7,648 nt of DNA from positions 1 to 7,648 of the forward strand of contig JAPLVT010000097.1 in the NCBI GenBank assembly GCA_026396975.1, in the 5' to 3' direction. Source of the stretch: Candidatus Iainarchaeum sp. GTDB lineage: Archaea; Iainarchaeota; Iainarchaeia; Iainarchaeales; GCA-2688035. The position numbers and the translations under genes are program-made. How positions within the stretch are numbered: the stretch's first letter is position 1; each line of letters starts with the position of its first letter. The notes beneath the pieces are model-generated. The model did no database searches and had not been told where the DNA came from. It saw nothing but the letters and a program-made list of their open reading frames with translations. Below, one piece after another: positions 5,145 through 7,648 of the stretch.

Positions 5145-5905
5145 CAGACATTCACCTCCAGAAGGTCCTTCGCCAGCAAGATTTTTCCGGAAAATTTTTT
5201 GGCGGCAATTTTTTTAAGGTCTTGCTTTTCGGTTTCCGGCAGAAGGTGGGAAAGCAAAATCGCCTTTGCCTTTGCCCTTGCGGCAATCCCGCCGGCAATC
5301 TCTGCGTTAAGGTGGCTGAACTTTGGAGGCTCTTTCCCATAATTACACTCAAGGACAAGAAGGTCTGCTCCCTTTGAAAGTTCGACAAGGTTTTCGTTGG
5401 CCTCTGTGTCTCCAGAGAAAACAACTGACTTTCGCCCTGCTTCAAAGCGCATTCCGATGCTGCTTGGGGCATGGCTCATTGGCTTTGTTTTAAGGGAGAA
5501 TTCCCCGAACTTTTTCGAGCCATAAGGCTCAAGGTCCGAAGCCGTCAGCTTGAAAGGAAGTTTTTTCAGGGAAGGGTATGCGTCAAGAAGCGTTTCGACA
5601 AAGCCCTTGAAGCCCGACCCGCCGAAGATGTTTACCTGCACAGGGCTGCCATAGCCGAGGTCGATAAGGCCTTTTCTCGCGAAAATGAAAGCGCTCAAAT
5701 CATTCACGTGGTCTGGGTGCTCGAAATGCGTGAAAAAAAGATTGTTGACCTTTGAAAAGTCTATTCCAGCACGCTGCATGTTCTTGAAGCAGCCGAAACC
5801 GAGGTCTACCACGATTGGCTGCCCGCCAATTTCAAGGGCAAAACCAGTTGTTGCCCTTTCAGGCCCGGAAACAAGCGTGCCGCTGCCAAGGACAGTCAGT
5901 TTCAT
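5144..5905 (-). CDS. Metallo-beta-lactamase fold hydrolase, RNase Z-like
   Basis: The 253-residue protein has the order of motifs of a compact MBL-fold enzyme: VLGSGT (5-10), VVDLGFG (32-38), the metal motif THFEHPDHVNDL (59-70), SHAP with His145, FSGDT with Asp166, and LLSH with His220. The pattern without a long insertion is nearest to RNase Z/ElaC-like or related phosphodiesterases. tRNA 3' processing would be in keeping with the region, but true RNase Z features cannot be confirmed. The metal motif reads H-x-x-H-x-D-H, one residue longer than the standard H-x-H-x-D-H. The ATG overlaps the stop of the upstream gene (ATGA), with GGAGGCTGA eight bases before it. No signal peptide is seen, so it is probably cytosolic. 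Confidence 0.8.
   Translation of the reverse strand: MKLTVLGSGTLVSGPERATTGFALEIGGQPIVVDLGFGCFKNMQRAGIDFSKVNNLFFTHFEHPDHVNDLSAFIFARKGLIDLGYGSPVQVNIFGGSGFKGFVETLLDAYPSLKKLPFKLTASDLEPYGSKKFGEFSLKTKPMSHAPSSIGMRFEAGRKSVVFSGDTEANENLVELSKGADLLVLECNYGKEPPKFSHLNAEIAGGIAARAKAKAILLSHLLPETEKQDLKKIAAKKFSGKILLAKDLLEVNV
5152..5159 (-). promoter_or_regulatory. Strong ribosome binding site for the YbaK gene
   Basis: GGAGGTGA on the minus strand is complementary to the 16S rRNA 3' end over eight bases. It lies inside the last codons of the MBL-fold gene and seven bases before the ATG at 5144. It fixes that start over the later Met at residue 9. Confidence 0.7.
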
Positions 5906-6684
5906 GGTGTGTTCAGCCTCCTGATGAGCGTATCGTGGATTGCCCTGTTGCTCGCAACAAGAACAGCGTCCCTGAATATGTCAAAACGTTCACCTTTCTC
6001 ATTCGTCACTATTCCGCCGGCCTCCTCGATTAGAAGCACGCCCGCTGCGACATCCCAGGGATGCAGGTCAACCTCAAGGAACGCGTCAAGCGAACCGGCT
6101 GCAACCAGAGAGAGCTGCAGCGCAGCAGAACCGAGCGCCCTGAAGCTATTCAGGTAAGGAAAGACTTTTTGCAGCATCTCGTAGTCGCGTTTCCTAGCAT
6201 CTTCCCTATCAGGCAATCCTATGTCTATTATGCTCTCGCCCAAAGATGGAACACTTGAAACTTTTATTCTTTTGCCGTTGAGGAAAGCACCCTTTTCGAT
6301 TTCAGCGCAAAACAAGTCTTTTGTTGCTGGGTTTAAAACAACACCGAGAACCACTCTACCTTGCTTCCAGAGCGCAATTGAAACAGTAAAGCTCTTGATT
6401 CTCCTTGAAAAATTCAGCGTGCCGTCAAGCGGGTCTACAATCCATAAAAAATCTCTACCAGCGGGTTGCTGTTCATCCTCTTCGGAAAGAATCGCAGCGT
6501 TTGGGAAAGCGTTGAGTATACTGCCTTTGATTTTTTGCTCGGCCGCAATATCCGCTTCCGTGACAATGCCCTGCCTCTCGCTCTTCATCCTAATTTTGCA
6601 AGAATCGCCGTAGTAGCGCATTATTGCCTTGCCGGCCTCTTTGGCTGCAGCGACAGCGACCAGCAGCTCCCTGCTTTGCTTCAT
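5902..6684 (-). CDS. Inositol monophosphatase family protein (first copy by position)
   Basis: The 260-residue protein carries the whole metal-dependent phosphatase signature: TEAD (42-45), SEED (67-70), WIVDPLDGTLNF (81-92) with the Asp84 and Asp87 metal ligands, and HPWDVAAG (208-215) with Asp211. Archaeal members often act on both inositol-1-phosphate and fructose-1,6-bisphosphate, so a role in inositol or gluconeogenic metabolism is likely. The exact substrate is not visible from sequence. Length is normal for the family. It starts with ATG overlapping the stop of the next copy (ATGA) and ends overlapping the MBL gene start in the same way. It is a clear paralogue of the neighbouring copy, though the two differ in many positions. 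Confidence 0.88.
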   Translation of the reverse strand: MKQSRELLVAVAAAKEAGKAIMRYYGDSCKIRMKSERQGIVTEADIAAEQKIKGSILNAFPNAAILSEEDEQQPAGRDFLWIVDPLDGTLNFSRRIKSFTVSIALWKQGRVVLGVVLNPATKDLFCAEIEKGAFLNGKRIKVSSVPSLGESIIDIGLPDREDARKRDYEMLQKVFPYLNSFRALGSAALQLSLVAAGSLDAFLEVDLHPWDVAAGVLLIEEAGGIVTNEKGERFDIFRDAVLVASNRAIHDTLIRRLNTP

Positions 6685-7445
6685 TTCCTGTTCAGCTCCC
6701 TTAAGATTTCATCATGCAGCAGGCCGTTTGATGCGACGCAATTCCCGGTGTCAAGCGAATCCGTACCGGCAAAGTCTGTGAGCCTTCCGCCGGCTTCCTC
6801 GATTATTATCTTGCCTGCTGCAATGTCCCATGCATTTAGATGCGGCCCGATATAGGCATCGGCCCTTCCGCACGCGACTTCGCCCATCTGCTGCAGGCCG
6901 CCGCTTACTCTGATAGCATATGCTTTTCTGTAAATGGCAAGGCTGTTCGACCAGTTTATCTCGTTTCTTATAAATGTCCTGCTTACGTCAAAGTAAACAA
7001 CCGCTTCTTCCAGCGTGCTTACATTTGACACATGAATCCTTTTTCCGTCCAGCCGCGCACCCTTGCATTTCTCTGCCGTGTAAATCTCCCCGGTTACGGG
7101 CAATAACATTACTCCGAGAGCCAGTTGGCTTCCCTTGCGGAGCGCAATTGAAATACCAAAATCAGGCAAGCCCCTAGCGAAATTTTTGGTCCCGTCAATC
7201 GGGTCAATAATCCAGGTGAACTCGCCCCCGGGATTCTGCGCACCAAACTCTTCCCCAAGAAAGCCGTGGGACGGAAACCCTTTCCTGATTGTTTCAACAA
7301 TCACCCGCTCACATTGCTTGTCCGCAATAGTAACAGGGCTGTTGTCCTGCTTCTTCTCAACGGCGGGGTTGTTCCTGAAAAAGCGCATTGAAATCTTGCC
7401 GGCTTTTTCGGCGGCCTTTACAGCCAGGTCCAGTTCTTTGCTCAT
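6681..7445 (-). CDS. Inositol monophosphatase family protein (second copy by position)
   Basis: From the ATG at 7445 the protein is 254 residues. It has VTIADK (38-43), LGEEF (63-67), WIIDPIDGTKNF (78-89) with Asp81 and Asp84, and NAWDIAAG (204-211) with Asp207, so all metal-binding positions of the family are kept. It could be a 3'(2'),5'-bisphosphate nucleotidase, an inositol phosphatase or a fructose-bisphosphatase; the sequence does not decide. The open frame extends 51 codons further upstream, but that part is gatA sequence in another phase. The chosen start overlaps the gatA stop (ATGA) and has GGAGG ten bases upstream. It is transcribed just before its paralogue in the operon. Confidence 0.88.
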   Translation of the reverse strand: MSKELDLAVKAAEKAGKISMRFFRNNPAVEKKQDNSPVTIADKQCERVIVETIRKGFPSHGFLGEEFGAQNPGGEFTWIIDPIDGTKNFARGLPDFGISIALRKGSQLALGVMLLPVTGEIYTAEKCKGARLDGKRIHVSNVSTLEEAVVYFDVSRTFIRNEINWSNSLAIYRKAYAIRVSGGLQQMGEVACGRADAYIGPHLNAWDIAAGKIIIEEAGGRLTDFAGTDSLDTGNCVASNGLLHDEILRELNRK

Positions 7446-7648
7446 TTCAACGCAGCCTCCAGCGCGAGAGCGCCATTTATTAGCTTCTCTTCCTGCAGGT
7501 GGTCGGCGGTAAACATAAGCCCTACCGGCATTTTTCCCTGCTTTCCGGTCGGAACGCTGATGTGCGGCAGGCCCGCAAGGTTCGCGGGTACAGTGCAAAG
7601 GTCCATGGCGTACTGCTGCATCGGGCTAAGCTTTCCGATTTCCTCAAA
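7442..7648 (-). CDS. gatA: Asp/Glu-tRNA amidotransferase subunit A, C-terminal end only
   Basis: Only the last 68 residues are inside the window; the gene runs off the right edge. The segment MQQYAMDLCTVPANLAGLPH followed by ISVPTGKQGKMPVGL is the typical C-terminal part of amidase-signature GatA proteins. GatA releases ammonia from glutamine and channels it to GatB. The Ser-Ser-Lys catalytic triad lies outside the window. The TGA at 7442 overlaps the start of the next gene. Its presence at the head of the visible operon supports gatB, several genes downstream, being the partner subunit. Confidence 0.85.
   Translation of the reverse strand, partial: FEEIGKLSPMQQYAMDLCTVPANLAGLPHISVPTGKQGKMPVGLMFTADHLQEEKLINGALALEAALK

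Noticed and set aside
7446..7598. A 51-residue N-terminal extension of the second inositol monophosphatase.
   Set aside because: It is gatA coding sequence read in the wrong phase; the start at 7445 overlaps the gatA stop and has a binding site.
1..7648. CRISPR arrays, insertion sequences, prophage or toxin-antitoxin genes.
   Set aside because: No regularly spaced direct repeats, transposase, integrase or phage structural genes were seen.

Overview
The window looks archaeal. A tRNA-Ile gene carries a short intron in the anticodon loop and has no encoded CCA. TATA-like boxes sit upstream of starts, ribosome binding sites are often GGAGGTGA, and an archaeal-style GatA/GatB pair, a YjbQ protein and a HTH-LAGLIDADG protein are present. 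The look of GatB and of the LAGLIDADG protein suggests an uncultivated DPANN-type lineage (Diapherotrites or Micrarchaeota-like). That placement is inference.

Layout. Positions 1-121 are mostly non-coding and lead into tRNA-Ile(GAU) on the + strand (122-217). All protein genes called here are on the - strand. Next to the tRNA, and overlapping its 3' end in antisense, is a 436-residue LAGLIDADG homing-endonuclease-like gene (199-1509). It is preceded by a possible 34-codon leader ORF and a 153-nt imperfect inverted repeat (1614-1766) that can pair with the leader's ribosome binding site. Then come a double winged-helix regulator (1824-2390) and a small three-helix membrane protein (2423-2725), a two-gene unit with its own promoter. 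A 283-bp intergenic region (2726-3008) holds that promoter, a hairpin plus oligo-T terminator, a second TATA-like box and several GTAC-centred motifs.

From 7648 down to 3009 runs a tightly packed operon, transcribed leftwards: gatA (3' end only), two inositol-monophosphatase family genes, a metallo-beta-lactamase fold hydrolase, a YbaK-type aminoacyl-tRNA deacylase, gatB and yjbQ. Most junctions are 1-4 base overlaps (ATGA, GTGA, TGATG), implying translational coupling. GatA and GatB form the amidotransferase that makes Gln-tRNA(Gln) and/or Asn-tRNA(Asn), and the YbaK-type protein would fit as a tRNA proofreading partner. The remaining genes look like metabolic passengers.

The main anomaly is at 4725-4740. 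GatB homology continues in frame upstream of its first usable start codon to about 4732 and then stops dead at two TAA codons inside the 3' part of ybaK. The GatB N-terminus with the GLEIH-type motif is absent. The locus therefore holds either a deletion that joined ybaK to a truncated gatB, or an assembly error. I see no clearly new multi-gene system. The best candidates for something unusual are this junction, the long inverted repeat, and the HTH-LAGLIDADG gene abutting the tRNA.
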